64,000 nt of DNA, from positions 124,255,250 to 124,319,249 of the forward strand of contig NC_092861.1 of the NCBI RefSeq assembly GCF_032062135.1. Reading direction: 5' to 3'. The stretch comes from Pyxicephalus adspersus (taxonomy: Eukaryota > Chordata > Amphibia > Anura > Pyxicephalidae). The stretch's first letter is position 1. Each line of letters opens with the position of its first letter. Positions 30,901 to 44,859 of the stretch are shown piece by piece. The translations under genes were made by a program, and so were the position numbers. The notes below the pieces were generated by a model. It was not told where the DNA came from. It did not search any database and worked only from the letters and a program-made list of their open reading frames with translations.

Positions 30901-33415
30901 TTTAGATTCCTCCAGTGCTTGCATTGGTTGGTGCATTTAAGGTAGAATTGGAAGATCATGATAAAATAAAACATATACAACACATGCACATTCTCATTGG
31001 TTATATTTATAAATGACATTCAGGCAGCCCTTCAAAAAAAAAAAAAAAATACATTTCATGCTTTTCTATCGCACTGCCCATGCTGATGACCTTTGCTGCT
31101 TTTAAGAGGAAAGCTGTTAAGATAGTTAGGTTCATGTGACCCTTTAAGAAGTTTCAGGTTCTTGTATCCTCTGCTGCATTCCAATACACATTCAGCAGTA
31201 ATGACTCAAAGATTGAATGGACCACAGAAAGTAGCTAGGTATGAAAGTGTGCTGGAGGGTAGAGTGTCATTGAGTATCATTGATCTTAAACACACCTGAT
31301 TTAGATGGCACGGGCAGCGAACATGAAAAAATTATTTTCTTTATACAGGGATATCTTTATTTTATTTTTTCAAAATAGTGACCACATCATTTTAAGCAAG
31401 AACCAAAATTATTCCTTGATTTGATATTTGTCTATCTATATATTTTGACAGATAAGACGCCAATGAGGCAGGTAAGTATGCTTATTGCACAAGGCACAAC
31501 TCCTGTCACTTTCTGTAATAAAGCCCTGCCTCATCCCAAATTTGATTTGCTTTATTTAAGGATGTTGTGTATAATTACAAGTAATAAAATGAAATGGGTT
31601 GCAGCCGTGTCCTTAAAATCCAGTTCCCAAGAAATGATTTCCAACTCTTTGACCTTCCTGTGCTAAATGACAGGAAATTATCCACTCCTATTTCTATAAA
31701 AAGTTTTTTTCATTTCTTTGTGAGTCTGGGTTTTTTTTTGCTAGAAGGGATTTAGTAGTGAGTCTGTCACTACAAACAGGCCAAATACAATACAAGCAAA
31801 TAAGTCATTGTATGGACTCCAAGGACATTTCCTGGACAGCAGAAGTATGGAGTTAAATAGAAAGCCTAATATGATAAAGCTGGCTCCCATGCACATTAAA
31901 AGGAAAGTACCCAAAGTCCTTATATCAGTATTTTGTAATTCCCTATGCAGCAGCTCTTTCCCTCCGTAAGACTGGGCCAGCTTTATAAATCAGGCAAACA
32001 TTACAGCAGTGCACATGTGCCTACAGTACACATGTGAATATAACCTGAGATCAAGGAGGGTCTGTTAGTGCAGTTAGTGCAGTTAGTACACTGCTGCTTT
32101 GCCACCATACAATTAGCAGAACAGGAACACTCTTAACTATTGCTCTTGACATACCAGTGGAGGTTGTAACATTGTATTATGAAAGTTCCCTATCTTGTAG
32201 GGAACATACTTTTTACCTTTTATTCTCCCTAAATAATAGCCATAAACTTCCTTGTGTTTGCGTGTGCCTAGCACTCCTTTGCATACAGCTTCATATTTAT
32301 AACTGTATCTGCAGGGTAAGTCTAAGACCCCACTGTTTGAGACTACTAGAATTAGGAAATCAGGAGTAAGATTTGGTGGTGTCATGCTCTTTGTTCAATT
32401 TGGTTATATTTGTCTCTTTTTTTTTCTTTTATAACTTAGAGTTGTTTCTAATTGTTCACCTTTTCTGAATCTTCTGTAAGCCATAATTATTTCAGTTGTA
32501 ACAGAAAGCCTAACGGAGGTAACTATTTTGTTCACTTGGCTCATAGAGAATCGTTTTTGGAAATGTATTGACTAATCGCACTGACTACCACAACATTTAT
32601 TCTGGGTAACAAGTTGCTCTTTTTTTATGGTTAGAAATTCCCAACCAGGTCAGCCAAAGTACCTAAGTGATTATAACTTCCTGTTATATGTTCCTGGCAC
32701 ATATATATTTTGATCAAGCTAAATGTACTTTCAGGAATTTAAAAAAGGAGATAGTGTAGAGCATGTCTACGGCCAACTTTTCTTGGTCATAATAAAACAC
32801 ATTAAACATGATTTGAATAATATATATATATAATTTAATATAAAAGAGAGAGAATGTGTATCAACTATTCACATTTGAAAGAGTGGGGCTTTGTTGTATG
32901 TTTTTTTCCGCTAGTAAAATCCCAGCATTCACCCTCCAGTAGTCACAATCACTAGAGATTGTAGAAAGGAGTGTCATAGTAATGGACTGCACAGAATATA
33001 ATTATAGTTTCTTCTATATACCACACCCGTTATTCCCTGTGTGTAATGATCAATGGCTAAAGCCAGTGCAGTTGCATGTGTTTTTGATATCCTTTACGCT
33101 TACAGACAAACACTGATTGTTTTTTTGCACTTTGCTATTTGCACATGAAAAAGAATGTATATGTTATTAATAATAGATGGCATTGTTTTTGAGACAGTGT
33201 TGATTTTTTAGTGGAACAACATCATTAGAATAGACATCGGTGGAAAACTCTCTGTTTTAGAAAGAAAAGTAACATAGGGGACATATAGCCACTATATAGC
33301 ACTATTATGCAGAAACCTTGCATAACCTGCATGTACCTTAGTATATCCTTGAATATCAGGAGCACCTTCTTTACTATTTCTTACATTATCTAGTAGTGTA
33401 AAAATGTTTTTTTTA

Positions 33416-33686
33416 GGCTATGTTCGCTCTGGCTATTAGGTTGCAGGGACAGGGGGATTCAAGGGAGACGCTACATGCAGCCACTCTCCGTGGCTGCTCC
33501 ATAGAGAATGAATGGGGGCAGCAGTGAGTGCTACCAGTACCTCTTAATGCTGCCACCTGTTAAATCTGCAGGCACTGGTTCTTTAGGAACCAGCACTGCT
33601 ATGCGAGTGACCGAGCTGTTAGCAAGGTGCCAGCTGCAGGGAGGCACGGGGGGCCACTTAATCCCAAAGCAGGTCTGAACCCAGCC
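33416..33686. mobile_element. PIF/Harbinger-like MITE
   Basis: 271 bp with 3-bp TTA target duplications at 33413-33415 and 33687-33689. Termini GGCTATGTTCGCTCTGG and, inverted, GGCTGGGTTCAGACCTGC. The TTA duplication and the ggctgggttcacac-type terminus are typical of Harbinger MITEs. Confidence 0.8.
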
Positions 33687-35052
33687 TTAGGTTGTCAAAG
33701 CAACTTCTAATGTGTAAGAAAAGTGGCATATATAATAAACAAGAATAAAATTATCTTGGATTACCTACCAAACTTTTTGACACATCTAACAAGTCACGTA
33801 ATGCTGAACTAATACTAATTCTTTTAATGTTAATCTACTACTAGCAAACCTTCACAGACATTTTCTTTTAATGTTTATTTGCAGCTGCTGCAATGATGGA
33901 AAATATTGTGTTGATAGATGGTATTTAATGGAACATTTTGGTTGCATGGATGAATCTGTTTTAAGATTTGGAGGTAGTCCAAAGATAACTGAGAGCAATA
34001 AACTAAATTTTGCATCATACTCCTTTCTTTTGTCAGCTGATGACATTTTGTCATTAAAATTTTTTCCTGTTGGTTTCCACCTTAGGCTTTTACCTGCACA
34101 TTCTGAATGTTTAAAGTCTTAGTTGTGCAGTCTTTAGACATCTAAAGGGAAAAAGCATGCACAGAATGATTAAAATTCTAACTAGTGCACTGACCTTTTT
34201 GTTGGAGAGACATTTATTGATCTGAAACCTGGAATACCATATTTCCGAAAGATAGAGTATGTGTCCACAAGAGTCTTTGCAATCATTTCTACTATGTCAA
34301 AGATTACTGTCATCAACAAGAGAAGTCTACTTAACAACCTGAAAGCGCTGGAGTAATTGAGTGCGATGACGGCAGTACCCATCAAGCAGAAGAAAACAGA
34401 AATCATGGTGTTACAAAGGAAAAAGCACAAGACAAATCAAAATTTTCTTCTTTTACATGAAACAACTGCATTATTGGTTTATTTAGGAGCTACACATATC
34501 TTAGCCTAGAAACAACCTGATCTGAAAGTTTAAACTAGTCACGGGATCCTTAAAGGCAAGACATATTGAAACGTTTATCTCATCGTGACGGCTGTACCAC
34601 CAAAACCCCCAGGTCTGGCCTCTAATTTATAACAGGGTGTCAATCCTCTCTAGGACTCCAGCCCAAAAGAGATATTCTGTCTAGAATCCTGCAAGCACCA
34701 ACAACTCTGTTGGCACACTCCCAACAATGCTTGCCACATAAATCTAGGGGGGTTCCCTTGATTGATTTGAGTGAAGAAGAAGGCACAGGAACCATTAACA
34801 CAGCAACAGCCCCAATTCATATCACTATTTAAGCCATACTAGCCAACAAGGAACATAGCAAATAGTGTTTCCTGATGGAGAAATGAAAAACCAACACCCA
34901 GGAAGAGGACTATGGCCATGTTGTGACCAAGGGGCCCTGAAGGATAACGATAACTTTCACTATGGTTCCCCAAATAGTTAGCATTGAGAGACTCTAAGCT
35001 GTACTCGCCTCTTATTCCTGGTATATTATCCCTTAGCCCTAATAATGTAACA

Positions 35053-35069
35053 CCCCCCCCCCCCCCCCC
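35053..35069. repeat. C17 homopolymer
   Basis: Seventeen C, followed by a CA-rich tract. Confidence 0.95.
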
Positions 35070-36227
35070 ACACGAACACACACCACCACAAAAACCTATA
35101 ATAACTCCTTACTTTCTTTATTAATATTAAAATATATTTGATACTGCAAATAAGCATATTTGGTTTAAATATAATGGTAGTGTGTAAAATAAAAGAATGC
35201 TTAAGTCTGTTTTTTGACCTTGCCTATATCTACTCATCTATCTGATTCCTTTAGATCTAAACAAAAGAGTTGCTGGTGTCACAGTAAATACAAAGTCAGT
35301 AGAGTGAAGGGATCTTCCCCTCTGATCTCATTCTTGCTCTTCAAACATTGGTTACTTGCACTGTACTTTGAGTACGGAATGAAAAGTAATAATAACCAAC
35401 CATCAGTGACCCACTTTACACTCATTACTGGAAGAAGTTAATAGCAGTCATAGTTGGGGGGGTAGGCTTACAATTCTTCTTGTGGTCTTGTGGTCTTTTA
35501 GCTACATAAAGCTTACCTGTCTTTGTATATACCAAAATAAGTTTTTAACCTTCAAAACTTTGCTTAAAGAATCAACAGATGCAACAAAACACTTTTATTG
35601 GTATATTCAACAAATAGAAATGTATTGTTGGGGTTTACATTTAGTTATAGAAATCAAGGAGAAAACTTGAGAGTAGGAATCTCTGGGGAGTTTTTCTCTA
35701 TTTGCTTAGCTATCCCTTTCAAACTAAGTCCTTAACAAAAATAAATAAAATACAGAGACAGTTGCACTCAGTGATTTCCTTGTGAATACTTTACTGGCTG
35801 AAGAGGGTAGAAAAATATTACCTCTTTTCATGTAGTGTTTGGTTTTCGATCTGGCACAACTCACAAGGTGGAACTTTTGTGAAAAGTTTTATTCACTTGA
35901 GAGAGTAAAGCCCTGCTCAGCATGGATAATGACCTCCTTAGTGTTTGCTTTTTCATTGGTCTTGAAATTCAGATAAACACAGTAAAACATTCTTTACTGG
36001 ATTAGTTGGTGATTTTTCCAAGACCTTCTCTTAAAAAAAAGTGTAGTAGAACTACAAATTCATTGATGCTGACGTACAAGACTGGAGCAGAAGATGACGT
36101 GGCTTTTGCTTTAACCCATTTTTTTTAGATTTTAGCTTGTTCTAGGAGAATGAAAAAAAGAAAATTTTTGGCTGCACTGGGCAATTCCTCCATCGTTCAC
36201 TGTTGAAGTTTTTACAAACTATTTTGG

Positions 36228-36485
36228 TTATGTACACACTTAGGATGATTGTTGCTAGAAACAATCTTTTGGATTGCTTCCAGTGACAGATTAATGAATG
36301 AGCGCTGTACATACAGGGCCGTCTTGTTCTATGGGGAGGAGGGGGATAGGACGAGCAAGCAGCGCCCCGCTGTGCAGTTTTCTATTGAAATGCACTATGT
36401 TTGTTCCCAATTGGTCGATCATTGTTCCGCCTGAACGGATCACTGAACAACGTTGTGGGACTGCTATACACATTATAGATTTTTG
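36228..36485. mobile_element. family H MITE, copy 3
   Basis: Contains tgtacacacttaggatgatt, gaatgagcgctgtacataca, ggccgtcttgttctatgggg and a C-rich cagcgccccgctgtgcag, in the order seen at 26339-26640. The right end tatacacattatagattttt is decayed. Confidence 0.6.
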
Positions 36486-37176
36486 CTAAAGACCAACGGT
36501 GTTCATAGCCTTTGACATGAAGCAACAGGTATTGAAAACACATTACAACGTTATATTAGAAGGTTAATTTTGAATTGCCTGTGGAGTCTCCCTATTGATA
36601 AGTGAGGACTTCTGTCCCTGTAGGATTGACTTTACACCTATTTGCTTGTGATAATGCACATTATTAGAGGGTTTTTTTGTTTTGCCACAATGCATGTTAA
36701 AATGCTACATTTGTGTATTTCTATTATTTCATTGGTTTACAGCTATGAAAAAGAAAGAACAGAGCCAAAGGACGAGGAAGAATTTTACATAAAATTAAGT
36801 TACCAGGAAAATAGTTCACATCAGACTTACATTTTTCTCTAAATATAACCTTTTTAAAGTAAATGGTCACAGTTTGCAAGTGTTGTTTTTACTGTAGTGT
36901 TATTGACTTACCATACATATAGATTACATGCTTTTTAACTGCTAGGAACATTGTAGGCATTAGAGAATGCAGTAAAATATAATAATCTCAATAATCCAAA
37001 CTCTGGTAGTTTTGCAATAAGGTAGAATGATCAGGATCAGCAGGATTCTTAACCAAGAAGCAGATAGCCCATATGTGTAATATATATGTAAATCTGATCT
37101 CAAATATAATTACTTTACTAAAAAGAACTTTGATGATTTCAAATACATCTAAATAATATTTTAAAAGAAAACTATA

Positions 37177-37500
37177 CAGGTAGTCCCCGGGTAAAGGACA
37201 TCCGTCCTATGGACGCATCCTAGATATGAACCGGGCTTCCCTGCTCGCTTTGTGCAGGATGGAGGCTTGGAGGGGGTCGGTTTTCATGACTTGCCGAAGA
37301 AATCTTTTGCTAAACACATCTTACGATCTGAGGTTGTGGGTGATCCTAGGGGAGTGAGCTCCTTCTGCAGGCTCTTGAACCTCTTTAATTACCAAGACAA
37401 ATTCTGCAGTTGTTTCTTTTTGCATATTAAAGCACAGCTTTCTCCAGAAGTTAATGAATGTCTAGGCTTAATAAAGTTGTTTTTTTTTTTTTTTTTTTTT
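37177..37500. mobile_element. Tigger-like MITE, family D, truncated
   Basis: TA at 37175-37176, then CAGGTAGTCCCCGGGTAAAG, then the gaccaagacaaattctgcag and ccagaagttaatgaatgtct interior blocks. It ends in a T-run where a family E copy begins. Confidence 0.75.
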
Positions 37501-37507
37501 TTTGCTT

Positions 37508-37830
37508 TTCTTTTTGCTTAAAACAAAAAAATATCCACTTACCTTCAAATCCACAGGACAGTTCGATCCATCCGGAGGTGTCTTCCATTAGGTCCTGGCA
37601 TCCGAGCCGGCTCACCGGGCATTGCCATCTTTTCCTCTCTTTATCCGGGGTCTTCTTCCTACGTCACCTAACTAAGGCACGAGATCGGGTCATGTAGGTT
37701 GGAAAAAAACATGCCGATCACACTCCACATGCGTGAGATCAGCAAAGTTTTTCCTTTTCACATACGTAGAAGGAGCACCCAAAAGCCTCTCGGGATGTAT
37801 GATGTAGGTATCCCAGGAGGTTTATATACT
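37508..37830 (+). mobile_element. TTAA-type MITE, family E copy (plus)
   Basis: atccacttaccttcaaatcc, gaggtgtcttccattaggtc, gtcatgtaggttggaaaaaa and gtaggtatcccaggagg follow the same order as 17903-18215. Fused on the left to family D and followed by a hAT MITE. Confidence 0.65.
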
Positions 37831-37858
37831 ATAATAAATAATAAAGAGCAGCGGTAGC

Positions 37859-38136
37859 CAACCGGTGGACAGTGAGAAAGTTTTGGTGGTCTGCAGAAAA
37901 AGGACGCCCCTGGAGGGGCGCAGCGGCCAGAGCTGCGGACCATGTCTCTTGTACGGATCGCAGACTCAGGGCGGGTTGTGTCTCCGAACACAATCTCCCC
38001 ACTCTCCCATTGCAGGCTCAGACCTGTGATGGGAGAGTGGGCGGGTTCTGGCATCATGACGTCACTCTGGGGGCATGTGCGGTCGGCAGTCAATGCATTT
38101 AGTGGTCTATAAGTCCGAAAAGCTTGGCGACCACTG
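37859..38136. mobile_element. hAT-like MITE, family G copy 1
   Basis: Starts CAGCGGTAGCCAACC and ends, inverted, CAGTGGTCGCCAAGC. The interior contains gggagagtgggcgggttctg and gcatcatgacgtcactctgg. The flanking 8-mers are only partly alike, so the target duplication has decayed. Confidence 0.75.
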
Positions 38137-38696
38137 GTATCGAGACTAATATTGGTTCTTAAATCTTAGTGGAGGCCGAAGCTATCTGTGAAAGCCAGGC
38201 CTGACCACTGGAAGCCATACATGCAGCATGCAGCTTCAAGGGGTAACAAAGATTATCATTCTTTCAGCACCAGATAATGTACGTAGACGTAGTAATCTAA
38301 TTATTACAGACATGAATCAATCATGAAAATGTATTAGGGATTAAACCTAAATTCTGGCCTTAACGGAAGTACTTTCTATTTTTGTACCTTTTTGTATAAA
38401 AATGGCTTTTTTAAACCATTTGTATCTGGAGAGCATTGGGGCTAGAAAAAAATTAGACCATCTATTTGCCCTAAATTGTAAAAAAAAGTGCTCAATCTCC
38501 CACATGTGCAGTGATATGTGCAGTAGGATGAGTACTTTTTTTTAACATTTGCAGGTTGTCACGTCATGGTTTCCGGACCTTCCTGTCCAGTGCCATAAAA
38601 AGAGAGAAGCCTAGACTTGCTGGGCTCAGTTTGTGGATGGATCGAGGGCTTTTCACCAGTAATAGTAAGTGATTTTTTTATTTTTTTTTTTTTGGC

Positions 38697-38772
38697 CTCA
38701 CCGGGCAATTCCTCGTTCCTAAAACTATTTTGGTTATGTACACATTTAGGATAATTGTTGCTAGAAATTGCT
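38697..38772. repeat. duplicated segment also at 36168-36262
   Basis: gggcaattcctc then aaactattttggttatgtac acatttaggataattgttgc, the same order as gggcaattcctcc ... aaactattttggttatgtac at 36168-36262. It includes the first bases of a family H element, so it is probably a truncated copy plus its flank. Confidence 0.6.
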
Positions 38773-39582
38773 GCTATTTATTTAGTGGATATACTGCCTG
38801 TCCATATTCCCACAGGAATCTGTAAACAATCATACAAGTTTCTTAATGTGCAGTGCTGTATGATTTTTTCACGTTATTGGCATTGTTTGTGTATGTGATG
38901 GCACTTTTTTCTCAAGCAATATGCCAAGTGAGAAGTAGATCCCCATTTCCATAACGGGTATGTCACAGCACAGTGACATTACCAGGTTCCTTTTTTTTCT
39001 GGATTTTCCTTATGAACTTTGTTTTCCAGAAAGTAAGAGGCATTTTAATACAGAAAACTGCACCCATGTGAACAAAGCCTTAACCCATTTGTGACGAGCT
39101 ATTTAAAGCCTTTATTAAAAAGTAGTTAAGCTGTTTTGCAACACAGGTTTTACTGCTAATAACTTCCTAAATTACATTAAAACATGGTGCATTTTTTAAT
39201 CTAAGGCACTATTTTTATTACCAACTAGGTTATATTTTTAAACTTTGTTATAAAATGCCCCTGTTAGTTTTATCTAGACATTATGGTGTTTTCAATAAAA
39301 GTGGACCTTGCATAGAGAGATTATGTAGGCTGCCATTGCTGACCTAGTTCTAAAAAAAACAGCTTTTCTGATCCTTGAGCTTAAATACCCTCTGAATCAC
39401 TGACCTAGAATTAATTTGTTATTGGGGGGTTCAGCTTATCACCACACAGTTGTCTGCATGTTTGTTTCAGGTGTTTGATTGCTGGAACCAAAAGATCAAA
39501 TTTGCATTCAGGCAATTAGTATTCTAAGTCTAGTGATGGCAGTTTATATAATCGCTCATGGTAGGTCTGCTTTAAGCACAGT

Positions 39583-39745
39583 GGGCCTGATTTATTAAGC
39601 TCTCCAAAGCTGGAAAGGAAACTCTTTCATTTGTAAAGCTGGGTGATCCAGCAAACCTGGAATGGATTTCTTTAAAGTCGCAAATGTTCGGAATCCTGGA
39701 CCTGATCCATTCTAGGTTTGCTAGATCACCCAGCTTTTCTGATGA
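39583..39745. mobile_element. palindromic fold-back MITE, family C copy 4 (truncated)
   Basis: Left tip gggcctgatttattaagctc; arms gctgggtgatccagcaaacc and gatcacccagcttttctgat. The right tip is missing. Confidence 0.75.
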
Positions 39746-39899
39746 TGAATTTTGTTGTGTTCTGCTTATTCAGTAAAAGTTCCTTAAAAAACAGCTTAAA
39801 TTGCATATAGAAAATCATTGACAGGATGGGGTTGCCTCTGACTTGTTCCAGCATTAATCTTGGTAGGCAATAGCTGGCTGGCACAATTACATTAACAGG

Positions 39900-40207
39900 T
39901 TTCCAACTGGAGGGTGCTGAGGGAAGGTGGTATTGTGGGTGCTGTGAAGGGGAGTATTTGCAGGTGCCTGGGAAGGCGGGTTAGGGTTCCGGGGAGCAGT
40001 GCAGGTGGCGTGGGACATGGACATTGGAGGGGGCCGAATGGTTCTGTAGGGGGATGTGAATTCAGTTGGGAGTGCAGGTTCTGGCATCATGATGTCACTC
40101 TGGGGGAAGTTTCTTCCCCTTTGAGTGACACATGGCTCCCCGCGCATGCACTGTCCGGATTCGGTGGATTTAGTGATCCGCGAGGTCAGAAAGGCTGGCG
40201 ACCACTG
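39900..40207. mobile_element. hAT-like MITE, family G copy 2
   Basis: The right end ggctggcgaccactg and the gcatcatgatgtcactctgg block match the copy at 37859-38136. The left end ttccaactggagggtgc is altered. Confidence 0.6.
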
Positions 40208-41477
40208 GCTTTGACCTTTTGAGAGCCTACATCCTCACCTAGGTACTATATTACTGGATTACTCCTATATCTAGGCAGAACCTTCTTTGGGTGTAGTGTG
40301 GCTTTATAGGCACATATGCCAAGAAATGTGGTGTGGCAAATTAATGAGGTAATTTGATAATTACTGAAAACTTTAGTGAACACTTACTCAACACAGATGG
40401 GAAATGTCATGTACAAGATATGTTTATGATTACTATTTGTAGCTATTATGGTAAAAATAAATTCCAGTTCCCTAGAGGCAAATGGAGAACTGTGTTTCTT
40501 TGAGAATATTCCAGAATTTGACCTCTGGGTATGGTTGTCAAAGTAATTACAAATAAGATATTTTAGTTTGGAATGAAAGAACACTTTGTTACATTTATAA
40601 ATCATGTGAAATATATTTCAACTTAAGTAAAATACAAAATCTGCTATTTCACATGCTATAAGAGGCACTTGTGTTTTGCAGACCATCTGGTATTTTCATC
40701 TTTATATTGACAAAATGGTGATTTGTTTGTCCCTTCAAGTCCCTTCAAGTATAGGTTTACCTAAAGCTAGTGGTAGAACAGGTAATACACTGGCTAAAAT
40801 ACCTTTCCTGAAGGAAATGCTACTCTCTGTTTCCCCAGTAATACTTGTTCAACTGGAAGTCTTGATATTTGTGACTCATACAGTATGTGATGATTAGTTG
40901 AAGCCATCCCTTCTATTATTCTTTATTCATTCCACCAGGGATTCAAAATTATAGGTATTGGACCACTTTAAATGTACTCTAAAAACTGTAGTTTTGTGTG
41001 GACATCTTGTGGGTTAAAATTCATCTTCATCTTTGAATAGTTTGCTTTTAGGGCTAATGTCAATACTTTTTAGACAGTTTTAGAACAGCTTCTTTCCCCA
41101 TAAAAGAAGATTGAAGCAGCTTAAATGCAGGTTAAAGGTAGGTCAACTACATATGTTACGATCATTTCTAAAAGATCTCCTAAGCATCTCAAACTAATGT
41201 CACTTAAGCCCACTGGATTTGTCAGTCAAAGGCAATCAAATTTGACATAAAGATTTTGATAAAGGATATGGTTACATTGCTAAATCAAGACAGTTTACTA
41301 TAGAAGGGACAGGGTAAGGTAGGTGGTCTTTGCAACAGTGCTAAGATTTTAATAATGGCAATAAGGGGGTAGGAATACCTAATTAATTGAGAATACATGG
41401 TGGCCTCATCCGCCAGCTCAGTGCAGCACCCTGAATCCCACAGAACCACATTTCTCTATACTGTCCTATAATCACTT

Positions 41478-41610
41478 AGAGTGTAAGCTCTTCTGGGCAG
41501 AGTCCTCGCCCCTTTTTTTCATTGTCTGTATCTGTCTGTCCTTTGCAACCCTCATTTATTGTAAAGTGCTGCATATTATGTTGGTAGTTTATAAATAAAG
41601 TATAATAATA
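41478..41610 (+). mobile_element. L2-like LINE 3' tail
   Basis: gagtgtaagctcttctgggc, cattgtctgtatctgtctgt, gcaaccctcatttattgtaa, then gctgcatattatgttggtag and a tataaataaagtataataat end. It is the longest recognisable copy of the tail on the plus strand. Confidence 0.7.
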
Positions 41611-42690
41611 TTTTAATGTTCTTTGTTTCTCTTATATGTGCATGGTCATTTTTTATTTTCTATATAATTTAAGGAAAATTATACTTGGCAAATGTATGAG
41701 GGCTTGCCAGGAATCCAGTAAATTGTTATACAGAACATAAAAAAATCCAATCTCACGCTTCTGGTTTTCTTTTGCAAATTGATATGCAAACTTTCTCAGT
41801 GCCAAGTCAGGATTGAAAGTGAATTTCCATGCTCATTACTTTATTGTTGTTGTAATCTCAGTTTACAGAGCAAAATGTTTTTTATTCCATATTTATAGAA
41901 CTAAAAAAATACCCTTTCAAATGGAAAAAATATTGGTAAGGGGATAATGTGTTGATATACACAGTGAATTATTTATAAATATACCCCTAAGTGTATGTAA
42001 ACCCCAACAATTAACGTCTCATTTCCCCTTTTTGGTCTGCTTGTGTTCTATGTAATAAATGTAAGAAATGTGGGAATTACTAATAACAATGAGCTTTTTT
42101 TCTTGCCCAAGGCAATGACAGTAATAATAAAATCACTAATAAACAGCATATATAATTTTTTGACCACTGACACCATGCCGGCAGAAAATGTTGTTACCAA
42201 TGTAGATCAAACCTATATGATGCCCCTTGGAATGTTCAGCTCTTGTCACATTTGTCACATATCACATATATATTTAACAAATTTTCAACTTAAACTAATT
42301 GTTGTTTTGTATTATGGGACACAATGACATTGATCATTCTGGTATATATTGTAGGCCAGGACACCTTCTGAAATAATTTTTCTTATTTCAATTATCAATT
42401 GGGGATTAAGACCTTAATTTTCATTTGTGTTATTCTGAGTTTGCCCCGTATTTTATTTATTCTGTGCTAAATGTTTCTATTATGCTAATAAAAAAAATAG
42501 AATATTGATTTTTAGGTGTTGTAGCCTTTCTTTGTGCTGTATAGGGAACTATACAGCATTAGGTAACTTAACCCAACATTAGGGTTAAGTTACCCCTGAC
42601 TAGCATGCTTAAAACTGCAGTTTATTCCTTTTTGGTATAACAAAATATTGCAGTAAAGGGACAGGCAGCAGATGAGTTTTATTTGCAGTG

Positions 42691-42856
42691 CAGTGTTCTC
42701 CCCAGCACTTTATAGTTGGGCGCACCACCTGGCAGTTTTCAGTAACCACCCGTCTGTTTTTGGATGGTTACTGAAAGTTGGGTCACAATACAGGGGCTGC
42801 CCTCTGCCTACAGCTTCTTCTCACCCAGTTTAAAAAAAATCCTGGGAAGAACACTG
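42691..42856 (+). mobile_element. family B MITE, complete
   Basis: 166 bp, CAGTGTTCTCCCCAG at the left and ctgggaagaacactg at the right, a 15-bp inverted repeat with one mismatch. The core gcgcaccacctggcag and gggtcacaatacaggggctg is shared with the other copies. Confidence 0.8.
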
Positions 42857-44859
42857 CAGTGGGTGTTTTTCTTCATTTTTACATTTTTCCTAATATCTTG
42901 TCCTGATGTCACAGGAGGTAGAGGTAAAGGAAAGGAGAGAATACACAACAGCCAAAACACAATACATGTTCTGATGCACAATTGTGCTATTTACATACAT
43001 CAATTCTTAAATGTGACCCAGACACATACATTATGTTTGAACCACGTTTAAAAAAAATATACATACATGTCATTGCTCTAATCTACATCTCAAGCTCAGA
43101 CACAAAGCAGCACTGTCTGTAATTTAATAACTTCAGGAAAGGTCAAGGTCTTGAAAGACATGCATGTCAAAAGAAAAAAACTGTCAAGGCTGTGTTCCAT
43201 AATGAAACATTTCCCATGAACATTTTCACCTTGAGCCCCCAACCCCCTATCTGGTGCCGACTAGGCTTGGTAATAGGAGACTTGTCACAAACAAGGACAA
43301 TTCTTATATATGGAGGACAAAATGTTTAAGCTGTGGTTATTTTCAATGATAATAGTATGTTTGATGGTCAGTAGATTCTAACGAGTATGCAAATCCTGAC
43401 ATTTCCTGTAAAAGTCAGGTTGGCTCTTCCATCCTAAATTGACCAGGGCATCTTGTCACATAGCAGACCATTGGGTAGGTTTGGGTTTAAGTTTAGGAAG
43501 TGGTGGAACCAAGCCCAACTTTTACAAAAGACAGAATAAACATTAAGGCTATGTTGAATAAATCCCTGTATTTATGGTTTTTATCACATGTGCTTTTACT
43601 GTAGGTAACTTAATATATAACATTGTCATCATGTGCTCTGCGTTATTCAGATCTTTCCAAAATCTTGTCTGAGGAGGACGAAAGAGCAAGAACTTGAAAT
43701 GAGCTAACCATCATGTTACTGGCTTACATATGAGCAAGTACAGCTGATATACACTAGGGAATATCTTTACCTGGCTGGAGGATATATGTCAAGATCATGT
43801 AATTCACGAAGCTATATCATAATTTCCTGATCCAACCATTTACCTAAGCATATTCCCATCAGGTTTTTTCAGTTCTGTGTTTTCCATATAGAAGTTATTC
43901 TTCACTTCCTTTCTGGAGATATAGAGGGAATTGATTGTAAATTTTGTTTTAAAAAATCCCCATGAAGGGCAACCAGGCAACTATCTCTTACAAAAGGTCA
44001 TCAATGAAAGCATTGTGCTTTTCTCAGAGAAACATTCATCACTTTATTGTCCTGCATCCATTACTGTTTTTTTCTCCTCCCAATTCCATATCAATCATCA
44101 TTCCATATGAAATCAATCAATTCTACTTAAAGAACAGAGTTGTGTTGATTGGCTGCTATTCTCTGTTTTGCCCTTAGAATGTTCAATACTCCTATTTTTT
44201 CTTTGGACAATATCAAAAGAATATATAATCCATCTAAAAAGCCTACCTAACTTTGGCTAAGGAAATAGTCCAATCATCAGTTAGAATATGTATGTTGTCC
44301 AGAAAACACATATTACCCATTTGGAGATTTTTTTTCAACAGTTAAGAATAAATAAATGTTTCACTGTTATGAACGATCTAATTAAAAGACATTTTCCATA
44401 AAATTTTTCCACCAAAATTACTGTAGGTGATGTAACTATGAGAGTCCATGTCCACGACATGCAGCGCTTATTACTCAAATTACAATTTAGTATATTTTAT
44501 GTGTCGGCTTGTTTGGAACTTTTGAATACAGTATACAGATAAGACTTTACTACAGCCTGCTCTATATACCTAAAGAGGGCAAAGTTACAGTTTGTGCTGA
44601 TTGCTCACTCCTCAGACGTTTGAATGCAGGTAAATATTCAACTAAGGGAATTGTAATACAGGGCAGTTACTTGTGTATTTTACACTCTGCTTCACATTTT
44701 AGCTGGGAAGAGGCCACCACATTTTCCTGGTTTAAAATGTGTTTCCTTCCAGAGGTAGTAAACACAAATTTATTTTTGTACAGATTCACTTAAATCTTGT
44801 TGGATTACAGAAATTCTGTAGTTGGAAAACCCTACATTTAATGTAACAAACTCTCATGA

